A stretch of DNA of 43,269 nucleotides, from the NCBI GenBank assembly GCA_947589355.1, contig CANPZC010000019.1, positions 1-43,269 of the forward strand. The letters are read 5' to 3'. The notes under the pieces were generated by a model. It saw only the letters and a program-made list of their open reading frames with translations. It did not search any database and was not told the DNA's origin. This document shows, piece by piece, positions 1 to 6,969 of this stretch. The DNA comes from an uncultured Clostridia bacterium. Lineage in GTDB: Bacteria > Bacillota > Clostridia > Oscillospirales > Ruminococcaceae. Numbering within the stretch: position 1 is the first letter of the stretch; each line of letters begins with the position of its first letter. Position numbers and translations under genes: made by a program.

Positions 1-140
1 AGGCATTTTTACCGAAAAAACGTCTTTTTTCAGCAGGTATTAGTAATAATTTTGCGCAATTAGAGGCTGGAAGTGAGATGTTAGAAGTCAGAAACGTTTT
101 TTAAGGCTTTGCGATTATTTCTCGTTCCTGCGATTTAGAT

Positions 141-216
141 AGAGGCAAGAGGCAAGACGAGCGTTTTGAAAAGTTTGCACAAAGCTATAAAAAGCAATTT
201 CTTGCTTCTTGCCTCT
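141..216. repeat. Inverted pair of GAGGCAAG heptamer arrays
   Basis: The left arm, 141-156, reads AGAGGCAAGAGGCAAG; the right arm, 201-216, reads CTTGCTTCTTGCCTCT, its reverse complement apart from one base. The same heptamers recur at 33050-33070, 35985-36012 and 36745-36760, always between genes. The arms could pair across about 44 nt. Function unknown. Confidence 0.6.
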
Positions 217-300
217 GGTAAACCGCAGGTTGAGAAACTGCCACAAGAGCAGCAAAAACTCTTTCTTACTTCTATCTTCTAACCTCTAACCTCTAATGGG

Positions 301-314
301 GCAGAATATTCTTC
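301..314 (+). repeat. AGAATATTCT motif, copy 1
   Basis: GCAGAATATTCTTC, the core of a six-member hairpin family (others at 2651, 2771, 2818, 36331 and 42419). In this copy the outer stem is weak (GGGG against CTGG). Confidence 0.6.
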
Positions 315-372
315 TGGTGCGCGGTATGAAATGAGAGGGGGTGACTGTGCGCTGTGGTTGTGGGCGGTGAAC

Positions 373-400
373 GCGCTCCTGCGCCGCGCGTAAGCGCAAA
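373..400 (-). repeat. TGCGCTTACGCGC module, copy 1
   Basis: Read on the minus strand the copy runs TTTGCGCTTACGCGC then GGCGCAGGAGCGC. Six other copies or fragments lie in gaps at 28097, 33001, 36056, 36708, 41977 and 42591. The outer bases TGCGCT and AGCGCA can pair. The similarity to the 33001 copy extends into the flank (CGCCC and GTTCACCGCCC-like bases). Confidence 0.6.
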
Positions 401-427
401 CAATAATACCCCGAAAATAATGCGTAC

Positions 428-455
428 AAAAAATTCCCCGACTTATGTCAGGGAA
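428..455 (-). terminator. Rho-independent terminator of the cheY/CheX-like operon
   Basis: On the minus strand a 9-bp stem TTCCCTGAC / GTCGGGGAA (one wobble pair) with an ATAA loop is followed by six T. It lies about 30 nt past the stop codon of the CheX-like gene. Confidence 0.85.
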
Positions 456-483
456 CTTTCTTTAATCCGAATTTATTCGGCTG

Positions 484-1371
484 TTATACATTTGAAAGTA
501 TGAAATGCACCGTGCCGAACGAGTACGCAACAGGCACATCTACAGATGCCTTGTCATACTTGACATCTGTGCTGTACACAAACTCCTGCGGCTCAAGCGT
601 CATCTCCTTGCCGAACTCGTTCGACTGGTTCACTATGAACAGTCCGTTGTGCAGGTTCAGAAACTCTCCCACGGTCGCGTTTACAAAGTCATCGGCGGTG
701 TCAAGCTTCTCCTCCGAAAACCTCTCGGCAAACTTTATGTAAACGTCGGTGTTGCAGCATATCGCAGTGTATGAGTTGGTTATCTCGTTGTCGATCCTCT
801 GGCGCACCATGTTTTCATAATTTGCGCTGTCGATAAGACCGGCGGTCATCGGCGTAAAGTCGTCGCCTACAAAGCGTATAAGGTTCTTGAAAAGCAGCGT
901 TAAATACGTAACGTACTCGCCTGCATCTTCATGACCCTTTATCTTGTAAAAATCAGCGATGATCTTTTCCAGCTTGTCGGTCTTGTCGCCGCTCATGTCG
1001 CTTTCCGAAAGCGCGTTGAAGCTCTTGTAATCGTTGAGAGCCTTTTCAAACTGCGCGTTCGTCAGCACGTTGTTATTCACCAGTGTCTGACCAAGTATCA
1101 GGTAATCCTGCGGCTGCTTCGAGAGCAGTTCGTCGACCTGCTCGGGCGTGATAAAGCCCATTTCTACGGCAATATCGCCTATTCTCTTATCAACGGTAGA
1201 CTGCACCTGGTGGATAAATTCCACCTGACCTGCCGTCATATATCCTGCGTTTATGGCAAGCACGCCGAGGCGCGTTTTGGTGTTTTTCTTGTCCTCCAGC
1301 GCCTTTGCCAGCTGCGGGGCGGTAACTATACCCTCGTTAAGCAGATAACTTCCGAAAAATTGTGCAAACAT
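484..1371 (-). CDS. CheX-like protein with N-terminal MshEN/T2SSE-N-type helical repeats
   Basis: A 295-residue cytoplasmic protein without a signal peptide or membrane segment. The first ~115 residues contain three units of the pattern G-x-(L/I)-L-x-x-x-(G/N)-x-(I/L)-T-x-x-Q-(L/V/F)-x-x-(A/L)-L (around residues 6-26, 63-84 and 93-111), as in the N-terminal domains of GspE/MshE proteins, which in some families bind cyclic-di-GMP. Residues ~125-295 resemble CheX-type domains, which dephosphorylate CheY or act as partner proteins of response regulators. It follows a CheY-like gene after a 5-nt gap, so it probably acts on that regulator. No other chemotaxis gene is in the window. I infer the CheX assignment from layout and general character; the phosphatase motif was not verified. 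Confidence 0.6.
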   Translation of the reverse strand: MFAQFFGSYLLNEGIVTAPQLAKALEDKKNTKTRLGVLAINAGYMTAGQVEFIHQVQSTVDKRIGDIAVEMGFITPEQVDELLSKQPQDYLILGQTLVNNNVLTNAQFEKALNDYKSFNALSESDMSGDKTDKLEKIIADFYKIKGHEDAGEYVTYLTLLFKNLIRFVGDDFTPMTAGLIDSANYENMVRQRIDNEITNSYTAICCNTDVYIKFAERFSEEKLDTADDFVNATVGEFLNLHNGLFIVNQSNEFGKEMTLEPQEFVYSTDVKYDKASVDVPVAYSFGTVHFILSNV

Positions 1372-1376
1372 TCAGA

Positions 1377-1754
1377 TCATACTCCTTCCGCAACTGTTTC
1401 GATGAGCTTTTGCACCTGCTCGTTAGAGATAGGCTTCTGCAAAAATTCAAATGCGCCTGCGTTTATGGCATCTTTCAGGTGATTTTGCGTACCGACCGAC
1501 GAAGCCATAACTATTTTAGCCTCGGGGTCGAACTCGATTATCTCTTTTACTGCATCTATACCCGTTTTTTTAGGCATTACGATGTCCATAAAAACTATAT
1601 TCGGCTTATACTCTTTGTAGTTGTCAACAGCCTTTTCGCCGTCCTCAGCCTCATAGCAAGCCTTTACCCCAAGTGACAAAATGTAGTTGGTAAGCTTTTT
1701 TCTTGCGAACATGGAGTCGTCGCACACCATAACTGTTACTTCGTTTATAGTCAT
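1377..1754 (-). CDS. cheY-like: CheY-like single-domain response regulator
   Basis: A stand-alone receiver domain of 125 residues with the expected acidic pair (D12, D13), phospho-acceptor D57 in the stretch FMDIVMPKKTG, the conserved A-S-S switch region near residue 83 and K in LQKP. There is no output domain, so it must work through protein contacts, most likely with the downstream CheX-like protein. The start is the ATG at 1754 (MTINEV), preceded by AGGCGG; a longer in-frame reading that starts at 1892 runs into the inverted-repeat element and is not credible. Transcription probably starts near 2080, so the mRNA leader is about 325 nt and contains the whole element. Confidence 0.85.
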   Translation of the reverse strand: MTINEVTVMVCDDSMFARKKLTNYILSLGVKACYEAEDGEKAVDNYKEYKPNIVFMDIVMPKKTGIDAVKEIIEFDPEAKIVMASSVGTQNHLKDAINAGAFEFLQKPISNEQVQKLIETVAEGV

Positions 1755-1787
1755 AAAGTTATCCCGCCTTTTTTGAAATTGAACGGC

Positions 1788-2065
1788 TAGCAGTGGAGAG
1801 CCGAATCCGAGCCGCCTCACGCCGGTGCTTTTGGGCTCTTTTTGCCCCTTGCTCTTTGACAGGCGCCAGCCTGCCTGCATCACAATGGACAAAAAACCGC
1901 CTCAAAATCCCTCGGTGTGAGGTGCACAGCAGTTTTTGCAGAGCAGATTTTCGTCAAGACTAGGCGACCGACCGCAGGCATACTGACGTATGTCAAGGAA
2001 GGTCAACGACGTATTGGCGGAAAGATGCCTGCAAAAACCGACTTGTGTTCGGCTCTCCACTGCTA
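1788..2065. mobile_element. Short element bounded by perfect 18-bp inverted repeats (MITE-like)
   Basis: The ends are TAGCAGTGGAGAGCCGAA (1788-1805) and its exact reverse complement (2048-2065). Inside are further inverted pairs, for example GCAGGCAT near 1973 with ATGCCTGC near 2027, and GTTTTTGCAG with CTGCAAAAAC, so the 278-bp unit could fold into a long branched hairpin. It encodes no transposase. It sits between the cheY promoter (2086-2114) and the cheY ribosome site, so it is transcribed as a 5' leader. I see no clear target-site duplication. It could be a non-autonomous transposon relic or a structured leader RNA. Confidence 0.7.
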
Positions 2066-2085
2066 AATTAACCGTCATTTAATAT

Positions 2086-2114
2086 ATTATAACATAAAAT
2101 TTAACAATTTGCAA
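2086..2114 (-). promoter_or_regulatory. Promoter of the cheY/CheX-like operon
   Basis: On the minus strand TTGCAA (2114-2109), a 17-nt spacer and TATAAT (2091-2086). It is upstream of the inverted-repeat element, which therefore lies in the transcript. Confidence 0.75.
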
Positions 2115-2207
2115 GTACATATTGCACAAAAAGCATTGTGATTGTTCACAAATTACAGGCTGATTTTTTGGCAAAGCTCCCACACCGGGCTATTTTCTCA
2201 AAATTTA

Positions 2208-2236
2208 TTGACAGGAAAATTTTTTTGTGTTATAAT
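2208..2236 (+). promoter_or_regulatory. Consensus promoter of tRNA-Leu
   Basis: TTGACA (2208-2213), 17 nt, TATAAT (2231-2236): both hexamers perfect. Transcription should begin about 14 nt before the mature tRNA 5' end. Confidence 0.9.
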
Positions 2237-2256
2237 ATCAAGGTAATGTTTTATAT

Positions 2257-2343
<87 letters not shown>

Positions 2344-2348
2344 GAAAC

Positions 2349-2370
2349 GCCCCTGACTATCGTCAAGGGC
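2349..2370 (+). terminator. Hairpin directly downstream of tRNA-Leu
   Basis: GCCCCTGAC / GTCAAGGGC with a TATC loop and one internal mismatch. No run of T follows, so it is a weak terminator candidate or a 3' processing structure. Confidence 0.4.
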
Positions 2371-2372
2371 TT

Positions 2373-2471
2373 AGTGAATAGTGAATAATGAATAGTGAAG
2401 AGTTAATAGTTATTTGTAAGGCGGCGTTTCTGTACTATTCGTTATTCACTATTCACTTTTCATTATTCACT
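2373..2471. repeat. Inverted pair of GTGAATA-type heptamer arrays
   Basis: The left arm (2373-2410) is built of AGTGAAT / AATGAAT units and the right arm (2434-2471) is a near reverse complement built of ATTCACT / ATTATTC units. Similar arrays occur at 36667-36704 and 42554-42590. This is the longest inverted heptamer pair in the window and could form a hairpin of more than 30 bp with a 23-nt loop. Confidence 0.7.
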
Positions 2472-2597
2472 AAATATTGTCAATCGCGTTTTGATTATAA
2501 CGAGCTACCTACACTTACCTCACGTATAATTTTTCTTGTCATTGAAAACTCATTAGCTGTGGGGCTTATTCCGGTGCGTTATATAAAATTACTACGA

Positions 2598-2633
2598 GAA
2601 TACATCTGAAAATCGGGTGTATTCTTTTTTTTT
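2598..2633 (+). terminator. Rho-independent terminator in the repeat-rich gap
   Basis: GAATACA (2598-2604) pairs with TGTATTC (2618-2624), followed by nine T. No gene I can support lies immediately upstream; it may end transcripts that run on from tRNA-Leu or an unrecognised small RNA between 2472 and 2598. Confidence 0.7.
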
Positions 2634-2650
2634 GTTTTGATGGGGCGGAG

Positions 2651-2868
2651 TGGCAGAATATTCTTCCATCGGCGCTGAGGTAGGGCGCAGATGTGGGGGA
2701 GCGTGGGGAGAGTAAGAGAGCGGCGGAGGAGGCAGGGCCGTGGGGCGGCGGACTGTTCGCAGGGCGCGCAGCAGAATATTCTTCCAGCGTGATTGTGGGG
2801 TGGCAACGCAGAGTACATGGCAGAATATTCTTCCATCGGCGCTGAGGTAGGGCGCAGATGTGGGGGAG
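2651..2868 (+). repeat. 51-bp direct repeat with three AGAATATTCT motif copies
   Basis: Positions 2651-2701 and 2818-2868 are identical over 51 nt, starting TGGCAGAATATTCTTCCA and ending in GGGGGAG. A third, shorter copy of the motif lies between them at 2771-2786. The three motif copies have different outer stems (GTGG/CCAT, GCTGG-like, ATGG/CCAT) around the same core. The rest of this G-rich gap shows no gene. Confidence 0.8.
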
Positions 2869-2947
2869 TGGCGGAGGAGCGGTTTTGGAGGGGAGAATGT
2901 GAAAGCAGTATGTTAGTGGTGTATGGCGGAGCAAGTTGGCGTGAAAA

Positions 2948-2970
2948 AGCTCGAGTATTCGGGCTTTTTT
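2948..2970 (+). terminator. Terminator hairpin upstream of the LytTR regulator
   Basis: AGCTCGA / TCGGGCT (one wobble pair) with a GTAT loop followed by a T run. It ends any transcription of the repeat region just before the next promoter. Confidence 0.75.
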
Positions 2971-2978
2971 GCTTACTG

Positions 2979-3007
2979 TTGATTTTTCTGCCGATTTTTG
3001 CTATAAT
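2979..3007 (+). promoter_or_regulatory. Promoter of the LytTR two-component pair
   Basis: TTGATT (2979-2984), 17 nt, TATAAT (3002-3007), about 15 nt before a short leader and the AAAGGCGG ribosome site. Confidence 0.75.
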
Positions 3008-3028
3008 GTGCATAAAGGCGGTGATAGT

Positions 3029-3760
3029 ATGCTTGATGTTGTTATCTGTGATGACGACAAGATAACCGTAGAACACATAAAGACGGTTCTGTGTGGCAGG
3101 TCGGGCGGCGAAAACGGCAGGCTTTCGGTCAGAGAATTTTACGATGCCGAAACGTTGTTTGAATACCTGTCGTCGCACAGGTGTGATCTGATTTATCTCG
3201 ACATAGAAATGGGAGAAATGAACGGCGTGGAGCTGGGCAGGAAGATAAGAGAAGAATTTGGCGACTACATTACTAAAATAGTTTACATATCTTCAAAAGA
3301 CGGCTATGTCAGGCAGCTGCTGGACGTTCAGCCCCTCGGATTTATTTCAAAGCCGCTTTCTGATGAAAAAATACTGCAAATGCTATACAGGGCGGCAGCG
3401 GCAAAAAAGCAGCTGAGTGCCGCGCGTTTCTTTACATACACCAAAAAGCATGATACTTACAAAATACCGATAAATGATATTATTTATTTTGAAAATCTCA
3501 ATCATGTGATAAGGATAGTTACTACTTCGGGAATGGACGAGTTTTACGACACTATACACAGTGTTCTTGAAAGGCTGGACGGAGACAGGTTTATAAAAGT
3601 ACACAGGTCGTATTATGTGAATTTTGATAATATAAAAAGGTCGTCGTTTGATGCTTTAGAGATGTGCAACGGGCAAAAAATAAGCATCAGCCGCTCGCAG
3701 AGAAAATATGTCAGAGACAAAATAGCGCAGCTGCTCAGGAGAAACAGTTATGAATATTGA
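3029..3760 (+). CDS. LytTR-family response regulator (AgrA/ComE-like)
   Basis: A 243-residue DNA-binding response regulator. The receiver domain (1-~125) has D8-D10, phospho-acceptor D58 in IYLDIEMGEMNG and K in ISKPL. The second half is a LytTR domain (~140-240) with the typical IIYFEN, HRSYYVN and ISRSQRKYV segments that bind DNA through beta strands. The ATG at 3029 (MLDVVICDDD) is chosen because AAAGGCGG lies just before it; an in-frame ATG 60 nt upstream is at or before the likely transcription start. It overlaps the kinase gene by 11 nt. Such regulators usually answer peptide signals, but no AgrD/AgrB-like gene is adjacent. Confidence 0.92.
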   Translation: MLDVVICDDDKITVEHIKTVLCGRSGGENGRLSVREFYDAETLFEYLSSHRCDLIYLDIEMGEMNGVELGRKIREEFGDYITKIVYISSKDGYVRQLLDVQPLGFISKPLSDEKILQMLYRAAAAKKQLSAARFFTYTKKHDTYKIPINDIIYFENLNHVIRIVTTSGMDEFYDTIHSVLERLDGDRFIKVHRSYYVNFDNIKRSSFDALEMCNGQKISISRSQRKYVRDKIAQLLRRNSYEY

Positions 3761-5024
3761 AATTTATGATATAGCGTATTTAATTACGCAGGCGCTGATA
3801 ACATTTTCGGTATATAAATTTATGAGGGTGTTTTTTTACGAGTTTGCAAGCGGTAAAAAGATATGCCTGCTGTCGTTTTGTTTGTACTACATTCTGATAG
3901 TCTCGGTGTATTTTAAATTCAATACGCCTATCGTTAATCTTGCGGTGAATATATCGGCTCTGTTTGCGCTCAGCTTTAATTTCAGAGGAAATATGAAAAA
4001 GCGCGTTTTCGTAAGCATCATGATATATCTTATAATGTTTTTATGTGAGCTTATCGTGGTCACCCTGACTGGGTACATACACATTTTAGCTTTTGAAAGG
4101 AACAATTATGATTCGGTCTTCGGCTGTGTTGGCATAAGCGTTATAGTGTTCATAACGGCTATGATAATGAGTACGCTGAAAACGGCTGAAACCAATGTTC
4201 CTCTGCCAAAGACATACTGGTTCGCGGTGGCTGTAATACCTGCCGCGACGCTCGTTGTTACGCTTTCTATACTATCGAATACATCGCTTTCAAAATACAT
4301 GATAGCGACTGATATAGCTCTTTTGCTGCTTATAAACTTTTTTGTGTTTTATCTGTATGAAAAGATATGCGAGTACGCTGACAAAGAAATGGTAAGACAG
4401 CTTACGAGCCGACAAAACGCATATTATGAAAAACAGCTGGACCTTATGAAAACATCTGCGGCGGAAACGGCACAGCTTAGGCACGATATAAAAAATCATC
4501 TGGCTTTGATATATACCGCTATAGAGGACGGCAATATATCTCAGGCTTCGGCGCACATAAGTTCAATGATAGATGTTTACAAAAACGGCGATGTGTTCAA
4601 AAGCGGCAATTATGCGATAGACAGCATTATGAATTTTAAAATTCAGGAGGCGCGGCAGGCAGGAGTTACAGTTAAAACAAGCTCGGATATGCTTGGGGAT
4701 ATAGCTATAAAAACATTTGATGCGGCGGTTATTCTGGGGAATCTGATAGACAATGCGCTTGATGCTGTAAAAAATCTGAGCGGTGACAAGAAGATATTGT
4801 GCGAGTTCAGATACGGCAAGGGCGTGCTGGTAATAACTATTACGAACAAATACTTTGGCAAGCTGAATAAAAAGGGCGGAAATTATCTGTCCACAAAAAC
4901 AGACAGCAATGCTCACGGAGTGGGGCTGCAAAGCGTTAAGAGCGTTCTGCGCGCTTATAACGGAGATCTGCAAATAAACGATGCGAACAACACTTTTGAG
5001 GCGGTATGTACTTTGTATTTATAA
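3750..5024 (+). CDS. AgrC-like sensor histidine kinase (GHKL ATPase)
   Basis: A 424-residue membrane kinase. About six hydrophobic segments fill residues 5-205; then comes a linker helix and the motif RHDIKNH with the phospho-acceptor H245, an N-box around N335 (GNLIDNALDA) and a glycine box HGVGLQSV near 390. The kinase core is the HPK10/AgrC type. Its gene overlaps the LytTR regulator, its evident partner. The transmembrane sensor region resembles peptide-sensing AgrC proteins in plan, not in any motif I can name. The signal is unknown because no precursor peptide or processing protease lies nearby. Confidence 0.9.
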   Translation: MNIEIYDIAYLITQALITFSVYKFMRVFFYEFASGKKICLLSFCLYYILIVSVYFKFNTPIVNLAVNISALFALSFNFRGNMKKRVFVSIMIYLIMFLCELIVVTLTGYIHILAFERNNYDSVFGCVGISVIVFITAMIMSTLKTAETNVPLPKTYWFAVAVIPAATLVVTLSILSNTSLSKYMIATDIALLLLINFFVFYLYEKICEYADKEMVRQLTSRQNAYYEKQLDLMKTSAAETAQLRHDIKNHLALIYTAIEDGNISQASAHISSMIDVYKNGDVFKSGNYAIDSIMNFKIQEARQAGVTVKTSSDMLGDIAIKTFDAAVILGNLIDNALDAVKNLSGDKKILCEFRYGKGVLVITITNKYFGKLNKKGGNYLSTKTDSNAHGVGLQSVKSVLRAYNGDLQINDANNTFEAVCTLYL

Positions 5025-5130
5025 AGTAATATGGCAAAGGCCGGCAAAAACTGCATTTCACGCTTGAAAACCATACCTTTATCTGCCGCCTCTTACAACA
5101 GAGATACCGAAAAATATGATGAAAAAACAC

Positions 5131-5159
5131 TTGTAAAAATCAAAGCTATGTGTTATAAT
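5131..5159 (+). promoter_or_regulatory. Promoter of the transporter operon
   Basis: TTGTAA (5131-5136), 17 nt, TATAAT (5154-5159). It would start a transcript about 40 nt before the GTG of the transporter gene. Confidence 0.65.
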
Positions 5160-5209
5160 TATACGGGTAATTATTTTGCAGCATTTCAGTTTTCAGAGGT
5201 GTAATTTTC

Positions 5210-6346
5210 GTGCATAACATTATGTCCGCCGCCGTGGGCGCTTTCAAAAAGCAGCCTGTTTTGTGCATTGCTCTGCTTGCGGCGCTTGTGACTTGTTTTT
5301 TCGTTCCGCCCGACAGGCAGTATGCAGGTTATTTTGACCTGAAAACGCTTGCCTGTCTTTTCTGTACACTGGAGGTAGTTTGCGGCTTTGCCCGTATACA
5401 CACATTTGAGCTTGCCGCAGAGAAGATAGTTCACAGCCTGAGCAACGTGCGCAATGTTGTGATAGGCGTTGTTTTCATAACCTACGCGGGTTCTATGCTG
5501 CTTGCCAACGATATGGCTCTGCTGACGTTTCTGCCGCTTGGGTACTTCGTGCTTGCCGCCACTAACAAGAAAAAATACATGGCATACACGTTCGTTCTGC
5601 AAAACATAGCCGCAAACTTAGGCGGCATGATAACCCCGTTCGGCAATCCGCAGAATTTGTATTTATACTCGTATTTCAACATTGATACCGCGGTTTTTAT
5701 AGAGATAATGACAGTGCCGTTCGCGGCGGCGTTTTTGCTTATTGCGGTGTGCTGCATCGTAATACCGCGCGAGCCCATGCACCTTGAAAACCGCGAGGAA
5801 TACACCTTCCACAAGTCGAGAACGGTGGTTTACAGCGTGCTTTTTGTGGTATCTATCTTAGGCGTGCTGCGTGTTATACCATACCTTGCCTGCACCGCGA
5901 TAGTTACAGTTGCGATGCTCGTATTAGACAGAAAGGCGCTCAAAGATGTGAACTACCCCTTGCTTGCGACATTTGCGGCGTTCTTTGTTTTTTCGGGAAA
6001 CATGGCGCGAATTTCGGCGGTGAGGGAAACGCTTATGAACATACTGCCTGGCAGGGAACTGGCGATAGGCGTTTTGTGCTGTCAGGTGATGAGCAACGTG
6101 CCGACTGCTGTTATGCTCTCGCATTTTACGAATGCGTACAGCAATTTGCTGGTCGCGGTGAATATAGGCGGTCTGGGCACGCCGATAGCTTCTCTTGCAA
6201 GCCTTATAACTTTAAGCGAATACCGCAGGCGCGACAGAGAGGGCATGAAAAAATACGCGCTTATTTTCGGCGCGCTGAATATATCGTTTTTGCTTATACT
6301 TTTTGTGATACAGGCGGCAGGGCTGTCGCTTTATAAAATAAAATGA
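5210..6346 (+). CDS. SLC13/ArsB-like anion permease
   Basis: A 378-residue polytopic membrane protein with roughly ten hydrophobic segments. The stretch ITPFGNPQNLYLYS (about residues 140-153) and a second half-site near NVPTAVMLSHF and GGLGTPIASLASL are characteristic of the ion transporter superfamily that holds SLC13, CitMHS, NhaD and ArsB. The substrate cannot be told: an inorganic or organic anion is likely. The start is GTG with AGAGGTG eight bases before it. It heads a likely three-gene operon (gaps of 10 and 1 nt) that ends at the terminator near 7640. Confidence 0.8.
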   Translation: MHNIMSAAVGAFKKQPVLCIALLAALVTCFFVPPDRQYAGYFDLKTLACLFCTLEVVCGFARIHTFELAAEKIVHSLSNVRNVVIGVVFITYAGSMLLANDMALLTFLPLGYFVLAATNKKKYMAYTFVLQNIAANLGGMITPFGNPQNLYLYSYFNIDTAVFIEIMTVPFAAAFLLIAVCCIVIPREPMHLENREEYTFHKSRTVVYSVLFVVSILGVLRVIPYLACTAIVTVAMLVLDRKALKDVNYPLLATFAAFFVFSGNMARISAVRETLMNILPGRELAIGVLCCQVMSNVPTAVMLSHFTNAYSNLLVAVNIGGLGTPIASLASLITLSEYRRRDREGMKKYALIFGALNISFLLILFVIQAAGLSLYKIK

Positions 6347-6356
6347 GGTGTTTTAA

Positions 6357-6968
6357 ATGTACAGATTAGAATTTGAGATCGACGACGAAAAGGTTGAGAG
6401 CGAGGGCGTTTACGTTCTCGAATCCATTTACACCGCCGTGCGCGAGGAATGCGAGGAACACGGTATGCAAAGCTGCGGCGAAAACTGCTATGAGATAGCC
6501 GACGAGGGCAATTTTTCAAGAGTGTGGCAGGCGGTTTTGCACATACACACGCCCGAGATACGCAAGTATCTCAAAAAGCTTACTTGGCACAGCGACCCCG
6601 AGGGCATTACCGAAGATGTGCTTGAAATGAAAACGCTCGAGGGAGAAGAGCTTCGCAAGCAGATATGTTTCAAGATAAATGTGCAGGGTCTTAAAACGTA
6701 CTACAAAGGCACGCGCAAAATGCTGCTGAAAAAGGCGGTAGACGAGCTTGCCGCGCTGCTTTCGGAGCACGGCTTTGAACGCTCGGCGCTGCTGGGCGGC
6801 TATGTTTCAGCGTACCCGATGACTTATTCGGAAGTTTCGGCAAGTGTAACGCCTGATATTCTCAGTCGCTGCGCGTGGACAAAAGACTGCCTGACTTCCT
6901 ACAGCATTTCGTCTGTCGGAGAGAGTGTTGACTATACAGAGATGCTTAAAAACGGCGGCGGAGAATAA
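6357..6968 (+). CDS. Unknown protein with VapD/Cas2-like features, apparently duplicated
   Basis: A soluble, acidic 203-residue protein that I do not recognise by name. Residues ~105-200 have the order strand (CFKINV), helix (KKAVDELAALLSEHGFE), strand (YVSAYP), helix, then a C-terminal W-x-x-x-C-(L)-x5-S..D-(Y/F)-T-E pattern. This resembles VapD toxin-like ribonucleases of the ferredoxin-like (Cas2) fold, where a helix ending in HGF and a C-terminal W..C..D(F)TE segment are usual. Residues 1-80 repeat the same plan (YRLEFEID, a helix ending EEHGM, CYEIAD, helix), so it may be an internal duplication. The family call is an inference from the pattern only. It sits in an operon between a permease and a methyltransferase. 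Confidence 0.45.
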   Translation: MYRLEFEIDDEKVESEGVYVLESIYTAVREECEEHGMQSCGENCYEIADEGNFSRVWQAVLHIHTPEIRKYLKKLTWHSDPEGITEDVLEMKTLEGEELRKQICFKINVQGLKTYYKGTRKMLLKKAVDELAALLSEHGFERSALLGGYVSAYPMTYSEVSASVTPDILSRCAWTKDCLTSYSISSVGESVDYTEMLKNGGGE

Positions 6969-6969
6969 C

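Larger units (their letters stand above)
1..427. other. Intergenic region with dispersed repeats, no gene
   Basis: No credible gene is seen. The stretch holds pieces of the repeat families that recur in other gaps of the window: degenerate heptamers of the GAGGCAA type (141-156) with an inverted partner at 201-216, TAACCTC heptamers near 270-296, one copy of the AGAATATTCT motif at 301-314, and one copy of the GCGCTCCTGCGC / GCGTAAGCGC module at 373-400. The left edge is cut, so a gene ending upstream cannot be excluded. Confidence 0.6.

Noticed and set aside
1755-1892. 46-codon N-terminal extension of the CheY-like protein
   Set aside because: The extension is encoded inside the inverted-repeat element. 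The ATG at 1754 gives a normal receiver domain and has its own ribosome site.
2651-2868. CRISPR array
   Set aside because: Only two identical 51-bp units are present, with no regular spacers and no cas genes. The heptamer arrays also lack unique spacers.
2579-3178. Leftward frames in the G-rich repeat gap
   Set aside because: Pro-rich, low-complexity translations of the 51-bp repeats without ribosome sites, partly antisense to the LytTR gene.
5031-5204. 57-codon reading frame between the AgrC-like kinase and the permease, considered as a signal-peptide precursor
   Set aside because: It has no ribosome site, no amphipathic-leader plus Cys plus acidic-tail plan of AgrD, and it contains the promoter of the next operon.
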